Below, one piece after another: positions 8,742-19,978 of a DNA stretch of 64,000 nt. This DNA comes from Legionella hackeliae (GTDB lineage Bacteria; Pseudomonadota; Gammaproteobacteria; Legionellales; Legionellaceae), in contig NZ_LN681225.1 of NCBI RefSeq assembly GCF_000953655.1, positions 3,113,501-3,177,500 of the forward strand. Direction: 5' to 3'. Numbering within the stretch: position 1 is the stretch's first letter; every line of letters starts with the position of its first letter. The position numbers were made by a program, and so were the translations under genes. The notes under the pieces are model-generated. The model worked only from the letters and a program-made list of their open reading frames with translations. It was not told the origin of the DNA and searched no databases.

Positions 8742-10943
8742 TTATTCCTCCTCTGAAGAAGAATGATCTGATTCTGTATTAGCAGTTTCCGGTTCTTTCT
8801 CATGAGTTGCTTCGGGACTTTCTGCTTTCTTGGTTTCTTCATCGCTTGCTGCTTTAGCTGGAGCTTGAGGTTTGTCTTTCCACTCCAATTTGACGCGACC
8901 TTGCTTATCAACACCAGCAACGAATACCTCAATTTCTTGTCCTTCACTTATTACATCCTCAACTTTTTGTGAGCGATCGCTACAAATTTGAGAAATATGT
9001 AAAAGACCATCTTTGCCAGGTAATAGGTTAATAAATGCACCAAAGTCTACAATTTTACTTACCTTGCCTTTATAGGTTTGGCCTACTTCGATTTCAGCAA
9101 TTAAAGCTTTGATTTGACGTTGAGCTTCCTCAAGAGCAGCTGCATCTGGCGAAAATAATTGAACAGTACCGCTATCGTCAATATCAATAGAAACACCAGT
9201 GCTCTCGCTAAGACCTTTAATAGTTGAGCCACCTTTACCGATGATAGTACGTATTTTGTCTTCAGCAACTTTCATCGTGGTAATTCGTGGAGCATGTTGA
9301 GATAATTCTTCGCGATGCTCAGATAAAGAATTATTCATGACACCTAGAATATGTATACGTCCCGCTAATGCTTGATCGAGGGCTTGTTCCATGATTTCTT
9401 TAGTGATACCAGTAATTTTGATATCCATCTGTAAAGCAGTAATCCCTTTCTCTGTACCAGCGACTTTAAAATCCATATCCCCTAAGTGATCTTCATCACC
9501 AAGAATATCTGTTAGAACTGCAAAGCGTTCACCTTCTTTAATTAAGCCCATAGCTACACCGGCTACAGGTGCTTTTAACGGCACACCTGCATCCATTAAG
9601 GCCAGACTTGTACCACAAACTGTTGCCATTGAGCTTGACCCATTCGATTCAGTGACTTCAGAAACTATTCGTAAAACATAAGGGAATTCGCCTGCTTTTG
9701 GTAATACAGCCATTAATGCTCGCTTAGCTAAACGCCCGTGGCCAATTTCACGGCGTTTAGGACTACCAACCATACCGGTTTCGCCGACTGAATAAGGAGG
9801 GAAGTTATAATGCAGCATGAATCTGTCTTTGCTTTCACCAGTTAACTGGTCAAGAGTCTGGGCATCACGCTCGTTACCTAAAGTAGCAGCAACAATGGCT
9901 TGCGTTTCTCCGCGAGTAAACAAGGCAGAACCATGAGCTCTTTCGAGTAATTTTGTCCGAATATTAATTGGACGTACAGTTTTTTGATCACGACCATCAA
10001 TTCGTGGCTCGCCATCAAGAATACGCTGACGAACTACCTCTTTTTCCAAAGTGCTAAAGATTTCAGCCGCAGCTGCGAGATTAACCTCTGGTTGCTCGTT
10101 AAGTAACGTCTCAAGAACTTGTTGTTTAACTGTAGCTAATTGCTGACGACGCTGTATTTTATCTTTGACTAAATATGCATCGACTATTCGAGCTCTAGCT
10201 AGCTCACTCACACGAGACTCTAATACGGTATCAACCGCAGGAGCTGTCCAATCCCAAGTAGGTTTGCCTGCTTCCTTTGCTAATTCAACGATACCTTTTA
10301 TGACCCCTTTCATCATTTCATGGCCAAATAATACCGCACCAAGCATAATTTCTTCGCTTAATTCACTTGCCTCAGATTCAACCATCAAGATTGCATCCGA
10401 TGTCCCAGCAACCACTAAATCAAGATCAGATTGTGCAATCGCTTTGTAACTTGGGTTAAGCAGATAAACACCATCTTTATAACCAACACGAGCAGCGCCA
10501 ATCGGTCCATGGAATGGAATGCCGGAAATAGCCAGTGCAGCAGAGGCTCCAATCATGGAAATGATATCTGCTGGGACATCGGGATTTAGTGACATGACCG
10601 TAGCAATAATTTGCACTTCATTGTAAAAATTATCTGGGAATAATGGACGCAATGGTCTATCCATTAATCGAGACACCAAAGTTTCATGTTCACTTGGACG
10701 ACCTTCGCGTTTATTAAAACCGCCTGGAATCTTACCTGCTGCAAATGCTTTTTCTTGGTAGTTTACTGTCAATGGAAAAAAGTCACTTCCTTCAACTGCT
10801 TCTTTTCTACCTACTACTGTTATCAACACTTGTGTGCCATTCATGCTAGCAAAGATAGCGCCATCCGCTTGTCTTGCTATTTCTCCTGTTTCCAATACGA
10901 GCGTATGCTCGCCGAAACGTATTTCTTTAGTGATTTTAGCCAC
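8742..10943 (-). CDS. pnp: Polynucleotide phosphorylase
   Basis: The 733-residue enzyme degrades RNA 3' to 5' by phosphorolysis, as a trimer and in the degradosome. Order of domains: RNase PH 1 (about 1-145), helical linker, RNase PH 2 (about 310-540), KH domain with the GKGGSTIK loop (about 567-574), S1 domain (about 623-690), then an acidic low-complexity tail rich in E, A and S that is longer than in E. coli. Translation begins with GTG at 10943, behind a GGGG ribosome site. It lies directly after rpsO with a hairpin between, the arrangement in which the E. coli pnp leader is cut by RNase III and autoregulated. Confidence 0.97.
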   Translation of the reverse strand: MAKITKEIRFGEHTLVLETGEIARQADGAIFASMNGTQVLITVVGRKEAVEGSDFFPLTVNYQEKAFAAGKIPGGFNKREGRPSEHETLVSRLMDRPLRPLFPDNFYNEVQIIATVMSLNPDVPADIISMIGASAALAISGIPFHGPIGAARVGYKDGVYLLNPSYKAIAQSDLDLVVAGTSDAILMVESEASELSEEIMLGAVLFGHEMMKGVIKGIVELAKEAGKPTWDWTAPAVDTVLESRVSELARARIVDAYLVKDKIQRRQQLATVKQQVLETLLNEQPEVNLAAAAEIFSTLEKEVVRQRILDGEPRIDGRDQKTVRPINIRTKLLERAHGSALFTRGETQAIVAATLGNERDAQTLDQLTGESKDRFMLHYNFPPYSVGETGMVGSPKRREIGHGRLAKRALMAVLPKAGEFPYVLRIVSEVTESNGSSSMATVCGTSLALMDAGVPLKAPVAGVAMGLIKEGERFAVLTDILGDEDHLGDMDFKVAGTEKGITALQMDIKITGITKEIMEQALDQALAGRIHILGVMNNSLSEHREELSQHAPRITTMKVAEDKIRTIIGKGGSTIKGLSESTGVSIDIDDSGTVQLFSPDAAALEEAQRQIKALIAEIEVGQTYKGKVSKIVDFGAFINLLPGKDGLLHISQICSDRSQKVEDVISEGQEIEVFVAGVDKQGRVKLEWKDKPQAPAKAASDEETKKAESPEATHEKEPETANTESDHSSSEEE

Positions 10944-10971
10944 GTAAATTACCCCTTAAATCGTAGTAATG

Positions 10972-11002
10972 AAAAAAAAAGGCGCAGAAAAACTGCGCCT
11001 TT
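10972..11002 (-). terminator. Terminator/processing hairpin between rpsO and pnp
   Basis: A 10-bp stem (10978-10987 with 10993-11002) around a 5-base loop is followed on the minus strand by a run of T residues. It lies 52 bases after the rpsO stop and 35 bases before pnp. It resembles the rpsO attenuator of E. coli, where part of the transcription reads on into pnp. Confidence 0.8.
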
Positions 11003-11053
11003 CATTCTGACTAAGAATTGCGTAAGTCAGTCCCATTGACTTGGTTCCAACTA

Positions 11054-11329
11054 TTAATATGAATCCCGCAAACCTAAGTTTTGAATCAAAGTCTGATAAC
11101 GAGCTTCATCAGTTCTTTTCAAGTATTTGAGTAACTTGCGACGTTTGTTAACTAATTCTTGCAAGCCACGTCGAGAATGAAAATCTTTTTTATGATCTTT
11201 AAAATGATCAGTTAAATATTTAATACGACCAGTCATCAGAGAAACTTGAACTTCAGGTGAGCCAGTATCTTTATCACCGCGTTTAAATTCATTAACAATT
11301 TCTGCTTTTTGTGCGCTGTTTAGCGACAT
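11054..11329 (-). CDS. rpsO: 30S ribosomal protein S15
   Basis: This is a primary-binding 16S rRNA protein, 91 residues with the ATG at 11329, close to the usual 88-89. An open frame reaches upstream to 11374, but TAGGAG sits 5 bases before the 11329 ATG and the family always begins MSL. Landmarks are [14 protein letters not shown] and [17 protein letters not shown]. The upstream 136 bases to truB are large enough for its own promoter. Confidence 0.97.
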   Translation of the reverse strand: MSLNSAQKAEIVNEFKRGDKDTGSPEVQVSLMTGRIKYLTDHFKDHKKDFHSRRGLQELVNKRRKLLKYLKRTDEARYQTLIQNLGLRDSY

Positions 11330-11465
11330 ATTCACTCCTAGAGATAAGCCAAGTGTTCTTTTAAAGGGAAGCATTCTACCAAGGCACGCTCACAGACACA
11401 AGTATTAGTTAATAATTTGTGCAAATTTTATTAAGCTTACTATGTTCTATCACTTTAGTGAAATT

Positions 11466-12389
11466 TTAAAAAATAGCGTTGCTTGCTTCCTCTGTCAAGA
11501 GACGCTTAACCGTTAATTCGCCTGAAGATAAGACACCTAAACCAATAAATTGTCTTTCATTATTCTGTAACCGCAGATAACCGTCCATACCCTCGTCATT
11601 ATCATGTTTCAATACTTTTCCTTGACGCAAAGCAAGAATTTCATCATGGTTTAGGACAATTGCTGGAAAATGATTAACGGCTCGCTCCATAGGCAATAAA
11701 CAACCTAATAATTCGGGCATTGACTTTTCCTGCAGGTCATCCAGACCATACATTCTTTCATTCGAAAAACCAGCAGTACATACGCGGTGCAAGCGGGTTA
11801 TATGCGCACCCGGGCCAAGGTAGTCACCAATATCTTCAACTAAATTACGGATATAGGTTCCTTTGCTACAAGATACTTTAATATCAAAACTCTTGTCATG
11901 AAATGCAGTAAGTTCAAGTTGGTGAATAATTATATTACGAGCTTCACGTTCGATATTTACACCTTCCCGTGCATATTTATAAAGTGGAACACCTTTATGT
12001 TTTAGCGCGGAGAACATTGATGGAACTTGTTTAATATGACCAGTAAATTGACACATAGCCCGATGCAACTCATGTTCGGATACGGAGAAATCTTTACGCT
12101 CCTGGATAATTTGACCTAAAGCATCCCCTGTATCAGTTTTAATTCCTAATAGGGCTGTTGCTTCATAAACTTTATCCGCATCCAATAAGTATTGGCAAAA
12201 TTTGGTGGCTTCACCTAAACAGATAGGAAGCATCCCTGTTGCCAAAGGATCAAGACTACCAGTATGGCCTGCTTTTTTAGCGCGATACAGTCTCTTCACA
12301 CGCTGTAATACAGCATTAGATGAAAGTCCCTGAGGTTTATTAACCAGCAAAATACCATTTATTGATTGATCACAACTAATCTTGCTCAT
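11466..12389 (-). CDS. truB: tRNA pseudouridine(55) synthase
   Basis: It makes pseudouridine at position 55 of the T-loop of tRNAs. With the ATG at 12389 it is 307 residues (E. coli 314). The catalytic Asp47 is in [14 protein letters not shown], followed by [15 protein letters not shown] and the SKGTYIRNL motif. I chose this ATG because it overlaps the rbfA stop by 14 bases, giving translational coupling; an upstream in-frame ATG at 12422 lies deeper in rbfA. A small C-terminal PUA-like segment is present. Confidence 0.96.
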   Translation of the reverse strand: MSKISCDQSINGILLVNKPQGLSSNAVLQRVKRLYRAKKAGHTGSLDPLATGMLPICLGEATKFCQYLLDADKVYEATALLGIKTDTGDALGQIIQERKDFSVSEHELHRAMCQFTGHIKQVPSMFSALKHKGVPLYKYAREGVNIEREARNIIIHQLELTAFHDKSFDIKVSCSKGTYIRNLVEDIGDYLGPGAHITRLHRVCTAGFSNERMYGLDDLQEKSMPELLGCLLPMERAVNHFPAIVLNHDEILALRQGKVLKHDNDEGMDGYLRLQNNERQFIGLGVLSSGELTVKRLLTEEASNAIF

Positions 12390-12747
12390 CGTCACTTTCT
12401 GATGATGGATTGGCTTCGTCAATTAAACGACTTAAGCGTCTACCATATTCAATAGATTCATCATACACAAAATGAAGTTGCGGTACTGTACGAAGTTTGA
12501 CAGTCTTGGCAAGCGCTGAACGTAAATAGCTAGCCGCTGAATTAAGAATAGAAGTAGTTAATTCAACTTCATTATTTAACACAGTAAAATATACTTTAGC
12601 ATGCCCTAAATCGGCAGCTACCTTTACCGATGAAATAGTTACAAAGGCAGGTAACCGCGGATCTTTAATTTCTTGCCGGATGAGTTGCGAAAGTTCGCGT
12701 TGCATCATCTCTGCGATACGATCAGTTCGCTTAAAATCGTTCCTCAT
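12376..12747 (-). CDS. rbfA: 30S ribosome-binding factor A
   Basis: This 123-residue cold-shock factor helps mature the 5' end of 16S rRNA. The KH-like fold shows as [14 protein letters not shown] at the start, [13 protein letters not shown], and the [18 protein letters not shown] block (about residues 89-106). The start codon overlaps the infB stop by 4 bases and its end overlaps truB, so infB, rbfA and truB are tightly coupled. Confidence 0.97.
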   Translation of the reverse strand: MRNDFKRTDRIAEMMQRELSQLIRQEIKDPRLPAFVTISSVKVAADLGHAKVYFTVLNNEVELTTSILNSAASYLRSALAKTVKLRTVPQLHFVYDESIEYGRRLSRLIDEANPSSESDDEQD

Positions 12748-15332
12748 AAATCCCGCTTTATTTCAATTGTTTCAAATACTTCAATTAAGTCGCCAGGCTT
12801 AACATCATTATAGTTTTTGACGCCAATACCGCATTCAAAACCCTGACGGACTTCAAGCACATCGTCTTTAAAGCGACGTAAAGATTCTAAAGTACCTTCA
12901 TAGATAACAACGTTATTTCTGAGGACTCGAATTGGATTGTTTCTCTTCACAAGCCCTTCAACCACCATACAACCTGCAATAGCACCCAGCTTAGGTGAGC
13001 GGAAGACATCGCGAACCTCTGCAATACCGATGATTTCTTCTTTAAATTGCGGTGCAAGCATACCTGTCAAAGCACCTTTCACTTGATCAACGATGTCGTA
13101 AATAACACTGTAATAATGCAGTGATACTGATTCTTGTTCTGCAAGGCGCTTCGCACCACCATCTGCACGGACATTAAAACCTATCAAAATAGCATTCGAG
13201 GCAATTGCCAAATGAACATCGGACTCAGTAATACCACCAACGCCGCTAGCAATAATTTCTACTTTTACTTCCTCGGTAGAAAGTTTAACTAACGCGTCTG
13301 CTATTGCTTCAACTGAACCTTGAACGTCTGCTTTCAGGACAATGTTCAATACTTTGACTTCAGCAGAAGTCATTGTTTCAAAAATACCTTCCAGTGAAGA
13401 TTTTTGTCGTCGAGCTAATTTAACATCACGGAATTTGCCCTGACGGAATAATGCGACCTCACGTGCACGCTTTTCATCTGGAACCACAACGGCTTCATCA
13501 CCAGCATGAGGTACAGCAGATAAACCAAGAACCTCAACAGGGATAGAAGGGCCTGCGCTATCGACCAGGGACCCATTATCGCTAACCAAGGCCCGAACAC
13601 GACCATATTGTAAGCCAGCAAGAAGAATGTCGCCTTTATGTAAAGTACCACTTTGTACCAGGACTGTAGCTACAGGTCCTCGACCTTTATCGAGGCGCGA
13701 CTCGATAACAACCCCTTTAGCTGCGCCATCTGTCAGCGCTTCCAGTTCCAATACTTCAGACTGTAATAAAACTGCATCTAAAAGCTCATCAATTCCCAAC
13801 CCAGTCTTAGCAGAAATCTGCATAAACATGGTATCTCCGCCCCAAGACTCAGGGATAACTTCATAGCCAGATAATTCATTCATTACGCGATCAGGATCTG
13901 CATCGGGTTTATCCATTTTGTTGACAGCAACAATTATAGGTACATTAGCTGCCTTGGCGTGTTGAACAGCCTCAATTGTTTGCGGTTTAACACCATCATC
14001 AGCAGCAACAATAAGAATAACAATATCCGTTACCTGTGCTCCACGTGCACGCATTGCTGTAAATGCAGCGTGACCTGGGGTATCAAGAAAGGTAATTTCC
14101 CCTTTAGGTGTACTTACGTGATAAGCACCTATATGTTGCGTAATTCCACCCGCTTCGCCTGCGGCAACTTTTGTGCGTCGAATATAGTCAAGTAATGAGG
14201 TCTTACCATGGTCAACGTGTCCCATGATAGTAACAACTGGCGCACGAGACTCAGTATGGCTGCCATGGCTAATTACATCACCTAATGTGTCCTCAATAGC
14301 ATTTTCTTTCAGCATATGAGGTTTATGCCCCATTTCTTCGACGACTATTACAGCAGTGTCCTGGTCAATCACCTGGTTAATTGTAGCCATTGCACCAAGG
14401 CCCATCATCACCTTAATAACTTCTGCTGCTTTGACAGACATACGTTTTGCAAGCTCTGCAACAGTAATGGTTTCAGGAATCGCTACTTCGCGAACAACAG
14501 GTGCTGTAGGCATAGCAAAACCATGAGTGAGAGCCTCTTCTGCTTCTCTATATTTTTCAGATTTTTCATTGCCTTTGCGTTTTTTGGGCTTATTACGCTT
14601 CGGACGACCATGCATCAAACGATCTTCATCATCCTGCTCAGGAGCTACATATTTACTCTTTTTCTTTCCGCGTTTAAAATCAGAGTCTGATTCAGTTTCT
14701 TTTTTCTCGTGGTGTTTCTTCTTCCCTGCCTTTTCAACTTTCTCTTCCAGTTGTTCGACAGGTCCTTCAACAACATCTACTCCGTTTGCAGCTATACTCG
14801 CTGGTATAGTAGCTTCATGAACCTCTTCTTTAATTTCTTCCTCTTGCATCTTTTCTGAAATAACCTCTTGAGCTTCATCTTGTTCCATGACTACTTCTTC
14901 ATGAGCTGTTGTAGCTGTTTCTGGCATTTCATTTACTTCCGCTGCTACATTAATCTCTTCAGTCACTTCACCCATTGCGTCAGCAGGTATTGTATTTTCC
15001 ACCTCAACTTCAGCTTCTTCCTGTTGTTCTAGTACGCTTCGCTTTACGTATGTCCGTTTTTTGCGAACTTCTACGTTAACCGTTTTACCACTGTGGACAT
15101 CATGGCCAACAGTGACTTGCGTTAAACTTTTACGCTTTAATGTAATACGTTCAGGGGTAGAACGAACTTCCCGATTTGCACTTAGGTAATTCAATAAGAT
15201 TCGTTTTTGATCTTCATTCAGTGTTTGGTTATCATCAGTAAAAGCCAGGCCCGCTTCCTGTAACTGATCTAATAGGCGTTTAGCAGGGATACCAACGACC
15301 TGAGCCAATTGTTTAACCGTCACATCCGCCAT
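12744..15332 (-). CDS. infB: Translation initiation factor IF-2
   Basis: The 862-residue GTPase places initiator tRNA on the 30S subunit. Visible parts are an N-terminal IF2_N helix (residues 1-50), a long Glu/Lys-rich linker (about 60-270), a second IF2_N, then the G domain with [11 protein letters not shown] (G1), DTPGHAAF (G3) and [11 protein letters not shown] (G4). Domains II-IV follow, ending RDL. Length is near the E. coli 890-residue long form. It lies 174 bases after nusA, a gap that holds an 8-bp hairpin at 15446-15468 and may contain an internal promoter. Confidence 0.97.
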   Translation of the reverse strand: MADVTVKQLAQVVGIPAKRLLDQLQEAGLAFTDDNQTLNEDQKRILLNYLSANREVRSTPERITLKRKSLTQVTVGHDVHSGKTVNVEVRKKRTYVKRSVLEQQEEAEVEVENTIPADAMGEVTEEINVAAEVNEMPETATTAHEEVVMEQDEAQEVISEKMQEEEIKEEVHEATIPASIAANGVDVVEGPVEQLEEKVEKAGKKKHHEKKETESDSDFKRGKKKSKYVAPEQDDEDRLMHGRPKRNKPKKRKGNEKSEKYREAEEALTHGFAMPTAPVVREVAIPETITVAELAKRMSVKAAEVIKVMMGLGAMATINQVIDQDTAVIVVEEMGHKPHMLKENAIEDTLGDVISHGSHTESRAPVVTIMGHVDHGKTSLLDYIRRTKVAAGEAGGITQHIGAYHVSTPKGEITFLDTPGHAAFTAMRARGAQVTDIVILIVAADDGVKPQTIEAVQHAKAANVPIIVAVNKMDKPDADPDRVMNELSGYEVIPESWGGDTMFMQISAKTGLGIDELLDAVLLQSEVLELEALTDGAAKGVVIESRLDKGRGPVATVLVQSGTLHKGDILLAGLQYGRVRALVSDNGSLVDSAGPSIPVEVLGLSAVPHAGDEAVVVPDEKRAREVALFRQGKFRDVKLARRQKSSLEGIFETMTSAEVKVLNIVLKADVQGSVEAIADALVKLSTEEVKVEIIASGVGGITESDVHLAIASNAILIGFNVRADGGAKRLAEQESVSLHYYSVIYDIVDQVKGALTGMLAPQFKEEIIGIAEVRDVFRSPKLGAIAGCMVVEGLVKRNNPIRVLRNNVVIYEGTLESLRRFKDDVLEVRQGFECGIGVKNYNDVKPGDLIEVFETIEIKRDL

Positions 15333-15506
15333 AATTTACCCCCTTTCGGCAATTTCATGAAGAAACTGCTCTAAAAATTCTAATGCTTCAAGCTTTTATA
15401 AAGTTCTAAATCAAAATTGCATGTTTGTGCTTTTTGATAAGCCCGAAAATCCTCTAGAGCAGGATTTTTATGTCCTGACTCTCAATTCATCCAGTCTGAT
15501 TATTCT

Positions 15507-16985
15507 TTATTGAAACCACGGCTCCCGTGCTTTCATAATAAGTTCAGCGGCTTTTTCTTCTGTCATGTCCTTAATATCTAACAATTCATCAACTGATTGT
15601 TCAGCTAATTCATCCATGGTTGTAATTCCTCTGGCTGCCAAATTAGTAGCCAGGGCTTCCGTCATGCCTTCCATATTTAGCAATGATTCGGAAGGAGTTC
15701 CTGGTAAACTTTGACCAGACGTTAAAGCCTGAGTTAACAAAATATCGTTAGCACGATTTCGTAACTCTTCCACAATTTCTTCATCAAATTCCTCAATTGC
15801 CAACAATTCCTCTTTAGGTACGTAGGCAACCTCTTCCAATGAAGAAAAACCATTTGCGACCAGAAGATTTGCAATTTCTTCATCGACTTCTAATGCCGAA
15901 GTAAACAAATTAATAATTTTGCTCGACTCTTCCAGGCTTTTATTGTTGAACTCTTCAATAGTCATCACGTTTAAAGTCCAACCTGTGAGCTGACTTGCTA
16001 ATCTAACATTTTGACCACTACGTCCAATGGCTTGCGATAACTGTTCTTTTTGAACTGCCAAGTCCATAGTATGTGTATCTTCATCAACAACAATCGATGA
16101 AATATCCGCAGGAGCCATTGCGTTGATTACCAATTGTGCAGGATTATCATCCCATAAAATAATATCTACGCGCTCTCCACCTAATTCGCTGGACACTGCT
16201 TGAACACGTGCACCACGCATACCTACGCAAGCACCCACTGGATCGATTCGTCCGTCATTTGTTTTGACAGCAATTTTAGCGCGATTACCTGGCTCCCGAG
16301 CAGCCGCTTTGATTTCAATGATGTTTTCACCAATTTCTGGTACTTCAATGCGGAAGAGCTCAACTAGCATTTCATTACGAACTCGGCTAACAAAAAGTTG
16401 CGGACCTCTTGCCTGTGGCACGATCTCATAAAGGTAAGCACGTACACGATCATTAGGTCTAAACATTTCGTTCGGAAGCATTTCACTACGTGGCATAAAC
16501 GCTTCTGCTTTCCCGCCCAAGTCGATAATAATATTATCGCGTGTGACTTTCTTCACTACACCATAAATTAGTTGTCCCAATTTGTTTTTAAACTGGTCGA
16601 CTACTTGTTGTCTTTCAGCTTCTCGAACTTTTTGCATAATCACTTGGCGAGCAGTTTGTGCAGCAATTCGGCCAAACTCCACAGAAGGCATAGGCTCTTC
16701 AATACGTTCACCAACTTCTATTGAGGGAGAGCGCTCTTTTGCTTGAGCAAGTGTCAATTGTCTTTCTGGAAATTCTAACTCATCCTCAGCAACTACTTCC
16801 CAATAACGGAATGTTTCATACTCACCAGTTCGAGGATCCAATTTTACTCTTACACCAATATCTTTATCTGTGAGCTTACGAGTAGCAGATTCAAGTGCCG
16901 CTTGGATGGCTTGCAACACAACATCCTTACTTACACCTTTTTCATTAGATAATGCCTCAGCAACTAATAACAATTCTTTGCTCAT
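15507..16985 (-). CDS. nusA: Transcription termination/antitermination factor NusA
   Basis: NusA binds RNA polymerase and modulates pausing, termination and antitermination. With ATG 16985 it has 492 residues (E. coli 495). Order: N-terminal polymerase-binding domain, S1 domain (about 132-200), KH1 and KH2 with [17 protein letters not shown] (about 324-340), then two C-terminal acidic helix-hairpin repeats ([17 protein letters not shown] and [15 protein letters not shown]). An upstream ATG at 16997 exists, but GAGG lies 7 bases before the chosen start. The preceding rimP stop is 8 bases away. Confidence 0.97.
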   Translation of the reverse strand: MSKELLLVAEALSNEKGVSKDVVLQAIQAALESATRKLTDKDIGVRVKLDPRTGEYETFRYWEVVAEDELEFPERQLTLAQAKERSPSIEVGERIEEPMPSVEFGRIAAQTARQVIMQKVREAERQQVVDQFKNKLGQLIYGVVKKVTRDNIIIDLGGKAEAFMPRSEMLPNEMFRPNDRVRAYLYEIVPQARGPQLFVSRVRNEMLVELFRIEVPEIGENIIEIKAAAREPGNRAKIAVKTNDGRIDPVGACVGMRGARVQAVSSELGGERVDIILWDDNPAQLVINAMAPADISSIVVDEDTHTMDLAVQKEQLSQAIGRSGQNVRLASQLTGWTLNVMTIEEFNNKSLEESSKIINLFTSALEVDEEIANLLVANGFSSLEEVAYVPKEELLAIEEFDEEIVEELRNRANDILLTQALTSGQSLPGTPSESLLNMEGMTEALATNLAARGITTMDELAEQSVDELLDIKDMTEEKAAELIMKAREPWFQ

Positions 16986-16993
16986 TGTTCGCC

Positions 16994-17440
16994 TCACTCG
17001 CCTGTCAAATTTGCTTTTACTATTTGGGAAAATTGCACTTCTAGCTGCTTGTCACCTATTTTCAATATTAAAGTATCTTCATCTGTCGAAATGATCGTAC
17101 CAGATAGTTTCCGGCTACCATTTATCGGTTTAAATACTTTGATCTGAACATCATGGCCTATATATCTTTCATATTGCTCTTTATAAAAAAGAGGACGAGG
17201 AATTCCTGGTGAAGATATTTCCAAACTGTAATTCCCAGAAATAGGATCTTCAACATCCAGCAGTGCACTAATTTGCTTGCTTACACGCTCACAATCTTCA
17301 ATACCAATACCGTTCTCTTTATCAATATAAATACGTAGCAGGGAATGTTTTCCTTGAGACAAGTACTCGCAACCCCATAATTCGTACTCTAAATCTTCTA
17401 TCAAAGGTTTTAATAATTGTTCAATTTCGCTTTTTATCAT
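16994..17440 (-). CDS. rimP: Ribosome maturation factor RimP
   Basis: This 148-residue protein is needed for 30S subunit assembly. The family signatures [21 protein letters not shown]-type strand (about residues 35-55) and [12 protein letters not shown] (about 73-84) are present. It is the first protein gene of the nusA-infB cluster. About 220 bases separate it from the initiator tRNA upstream, and a terminator after the tRNA suggests that rimP has its own promoter or depends on readthrough. Confidence 0.95.
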   Translation of the reverse strand: MIKSEIEQLLKPLIEDLEYELWGCEYLSQGKHSLLRIYIDKENGIGIEDCERVSKQISALLDVEDPISGNYSLEISSPGIPRPLFYKEQYERYIGHDVQIKVFKPINGSRKLSGTIISTDEDTLILKIGDKQLEVQFSQIVKANLTGE

Positions 17441-17631
17441 ATGCTACTCGGCTACCCACTATTGTCTTAATCAGCAGGCACTATTTTTGGAATGATCTTC
17501 ATCTGTGTTCATGATGAAAATGGCGCGCCTAGCATAACTCCTTTCTTACTTGTGCAGATACTATCCAGAGAAAGTAGGTTTGAGTAATGCCCAATCAATA
17601 ATTTAATCACACATTACCATTTTAAACATAA

Positions 17632-17655
17632 TAAAAAACCCCATAAATGGGGTTT
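17632..17655 (-). terminator. Terminator of the initiator tRNA gene
   Basis: An 8-bp stem (17636-17643 with 17648-17655) has loop TAAA, and a T run follows on the minus strand. It begins 8 bases past the tRNA 3' end and would separate the tRNA transcript from rimP. Confidence 0.75.
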
Positions 17656-17662
17656 CTAATAG

Positions 17663-17739
<77 letters not shown>

Positions 17740-18101
17740 TCAACTGAGGCCAAGTATACTCACCCTTCATTTAGTTATCAAGTTTTTTTTAGCTTTTACG
17801 CTTACTATTTACATATACATCACAGCAAACAAAAAATTTGATAATTGGAGATGGAGTTATTGATTATTTTTTGATAATAATTATTCAGTAAAACCCTTAC
17901 TTCTCATATTTTATACGTTACTTTTTTGCAAAGTATACTCTGATCTTTATCTAAAAATTATAGTAGCGAAATTTTTTTTTTTTAAAATTTTAAAAGATTT
18001 CTTTAAATAAATTTCAAAATTTTACTCTTAGTAAACTCGCAAATAGTTTTTTTAGTAAAAACTTGACTATGCTTTTAGTATGAATATTTAGAGTCATCGC
18101 T
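17740..18101. other. AT-rich intergenic region before the M91/pentapeptide gene
   Basis: This 360-base stretch is extremely AT-rich, with a poly-T/poly-A tract around 17971-18010. It holds the promoters of the leftward tRNA gene and the rightward effector-like gene. I note TTGACT at 18063-18068 and an inverted TTTAC-N5-GTAAA at 18021-18035. I see no convincing coding frame. Such AT-rich leaders often flank horizontally gained Legionella genes. Confidence 0.45.
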
Positions 18102-19916
18102 ATGCCTCGTATTGAATCTGATGAGTTAGTACAACTTGCAAGAAAATTTGATAAAATTCAATCAAGTGATATGTTAGGCTCTTTCTTTTCTAATTTAGAT
18201 GAACTTGAACACCGAGTTCATCTAAAAGTGAATCAAATATTAAATACAAATTTTGATCCGACATTACCATTAAGCAAACAAGATGTTGCTAAACAATTAA
18301 AAAATTTTCAAGAACAATTAAATTTAATTTTTTCATTAAGAATAAAAGCCATCTCCCAGTATAGAATGTTACGAGACGAGGAAAAAATTATTGTTTGGAC
18401 TAGTTATTCAAAAACAACTGATGCAAATCCTAACTCCTCTAACAAACCGCTTAAACCGCAAATGCAGTTTGAAATATTTGAGATACTCAGCACCTACATA
18501 GAAGAAAAATCGTCCTCAAATATCCATCCTATTTTATTGGCTGATTTCTTTAAGTTATTAAGTTTTCCTGCAGGATTAAACTTGCTGAATAAATTTAGAA
18601 ACCACCTTCAAGGTGGTAGGATTATTGAGTTTCAACCTGATGAGGATTATGTTGCAGCAATGGTACCTGAAACACCTTCGGATGCATTCGCCTTTCAAAC
18701 ACAAGGATCCGCTGACAAAGTTAAAGCATTCTCTGGATTTGATCTTGATGATTTGAAATCATATTATGTTAAAGATCCAACTGCTCACTCATCCCACGGC
18801 ACCGAGCCAAAAAAAGCATTAGAAAAAGTGATAGTTGCAATTCCTAAAACCCAAAATATGGAAATTATTTTTGCAAAAGGTACTAAACAACAGATTGTAT
18901 ACTCCATTTCGCCTTCTTATCGTGCTCTTTATCACGAATTGACTCATGCCCATCGAAGTTTAAAAGGTAGTCATAAAAAGAAATATGCATTTCCTGCACA
19001 TCTTGGTATTTTTTATAGCAAAAATGCTGAAGAATTATGGACAATCAATTTAGGAAAAACCAGTGAAAAAGCATTAAGTCGAGATGATCAGCTACCCGAA
19101 CGAATAGGACATTTCTCAATTACGCTCTATAAAGAAAATGATCATCTAACAACCTCATTAAATCAGGAACAAGTCCGACGAACCGAAATGAAGATTCTCG
19201 CTTGTACCATTAAAGCTCAACTGCTTTCAGGAAAGAAAGATTTCATCGGCATTGCTTACCAAGGGCAGAATCGACCTCGTCAGGATCGCCTGGAAGTTGA
19301 TTTAAGTTGGCAAAAAGGGAACTTTATTTTTGATAAGGCTAATGCGCTGTTTTTTATCATGGATTCTAAACTATCAAACAGCTCCTTTCGCATGGCAAAT
19401 CTTTTATCGAGTAAATTTTATCGAAGTGAACTCCTGAATGTTGATTTCACTGGGAGCGTTCTTGACTCTATTGAACTACAAAATTCAAATCTAAGCTCTA
19501 GTCAATTGAATAAATGTAACCTGTTGAATGCTTCTCTAAGCACCGGCAATTTCGATGGGGTGCAATTGACACAAGCAAAAGTAAATAATTCTAAAATTAC
19601 TAATTGCAGCTTTTTAGGCGCGAATTTTAGTAAGTCACAGATTAGTAATACTGTATTTGAGAATGTCGATTTTAGTGGGGTGATACTAGACGATGTACTT
19701 TTTAATAATGTGCAATTTAAGAACTGTAGATTTACTAATGCGATTGCCAGTAAAATGAAAATGATGCATTGTTCACTTGAAGATGTGAGCTTTCATTATG
19801 CGAACATGGATCAATGTTCAATTGACGGCGAATTGAAAAGTGTTGATTTTGTGACAGCTTCTATGAATAAATGCATCGTAACAAATTCACTAACAGGCCA
19901 CTCACCATCTATTTAA
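18102..19916 (+). CDS. M91-like zinc protease motif fused to pentapeptide repeats; effector candidate
   Basis: The 604-residue product has three parts. Residues 1-250 match nothing I recognise. Residues about 255-345 contain HELTHAHR (H278, E279, H282), an HExxH zinc-protease motif, followed by SLKGS, NAEELWT (E310/E311, possible third ligand) and a later PERIGHFSITLY. That order recalls peptidase family M91, which includes the type III effectors NleD and HopH1. Residues about 428-595 are tandem pentapeptide repeats (A/N-L/F-x-x-x style, e.g. MANLLSSKF, NVDFTGSVL), which form a right-handed beta-helix used for binding. There is no signal peptide, fitting type IV secretion. The gene is solitary, between tRNA-fMet and nuoN, in an AT-rich context. 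Protease activity and substrate are inference. Confidence 0.65.
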   Translation: MPRIESDELVQLARKFDKIQSSDMLGSFFSNLDELEHRVHLKVNQILNTNFDPTLPLSKQDVAKQLKNFQEQLNLIFSLRIKAISQYRMLRDEEKIIVWTSYSKTTDANPNSSNKPLKPQMQFEIFEILSTYIEEKSSSNIHPILLADFFKLLSFPAGLNLLNKFRNHLQGGRIIEFQPDEDYVAAMVPETPSDAFAFQTQGSADKVKAFSGFDLDDLKSYYVKDPTAHSSHGTEPKKALEKVIVAIPKTQNMEIIFAKGTKQQIVYSISPSYRALYHELTHAHRSLKGSHKKKYAFPAHLGIFYSKNAEELWTINLGKTSEKALSRDDQLPERIGHFSITLYKENDHLTTSLNQEQVRRTEMKILACTIKAQLLSGKKDFIGIAYQGQNRPRQDRLEVDLSWQKGNFIFDKANALFFIMDSKLSNSSFRMANLLSSKFYRSELLNVDFTGSVLDSIELQNSNLSSSQLNKCNLLNASLSTGNFDGVQLTQAKVNNSKITNCSFLGANFSKSQISNTVFENVDFSGVILDDVLFNNVQFKNCRFTNAIASKMKMMHCSLEDVSFHYANMDQCSIDGELKSVDFVTASMNKCIVTNSLTGHSPSI

Positions 19917-19934
19917 ATACCATACACTGACTGC

Positions 19935-19971
19935 AAAAAAGGCAAGGAATTGAAAATACCTGGCCTTTTTT
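19935..19971. terminator. Bidirectional terminator between the pentapeptide gene and nuoN
   Basis: A 13-base stem with a single mismatch (19935-19947 with 19959-19971) has A6 on the left and T6 on the right, so it terminates both converging transcripts. Confidence 0.8.
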
Positions 19972-19978
19972 CTAGCAT

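Noticed and set aside
13959-14820. Three overlapping plus-strand frames inside infB
   Set aside because: Cys/Ser/Phe-rich antisense shadows of the Glu/Lys-rich IF-2 linker.
15446-15468. 8-bp hairpin between nusA and infB as a terminator
   Set aside because: The stem is AT-rich and no T run extends past it on the minus strand; infB must be expressed with nusA.
18021-18060. GTAAA motifs before the M91/pentapeptide gene as a CpxR site
   Set aside because: CpxR sites are direct GTAAA repeats about 5 bases apart; here they are inverted or 19 bases apart.
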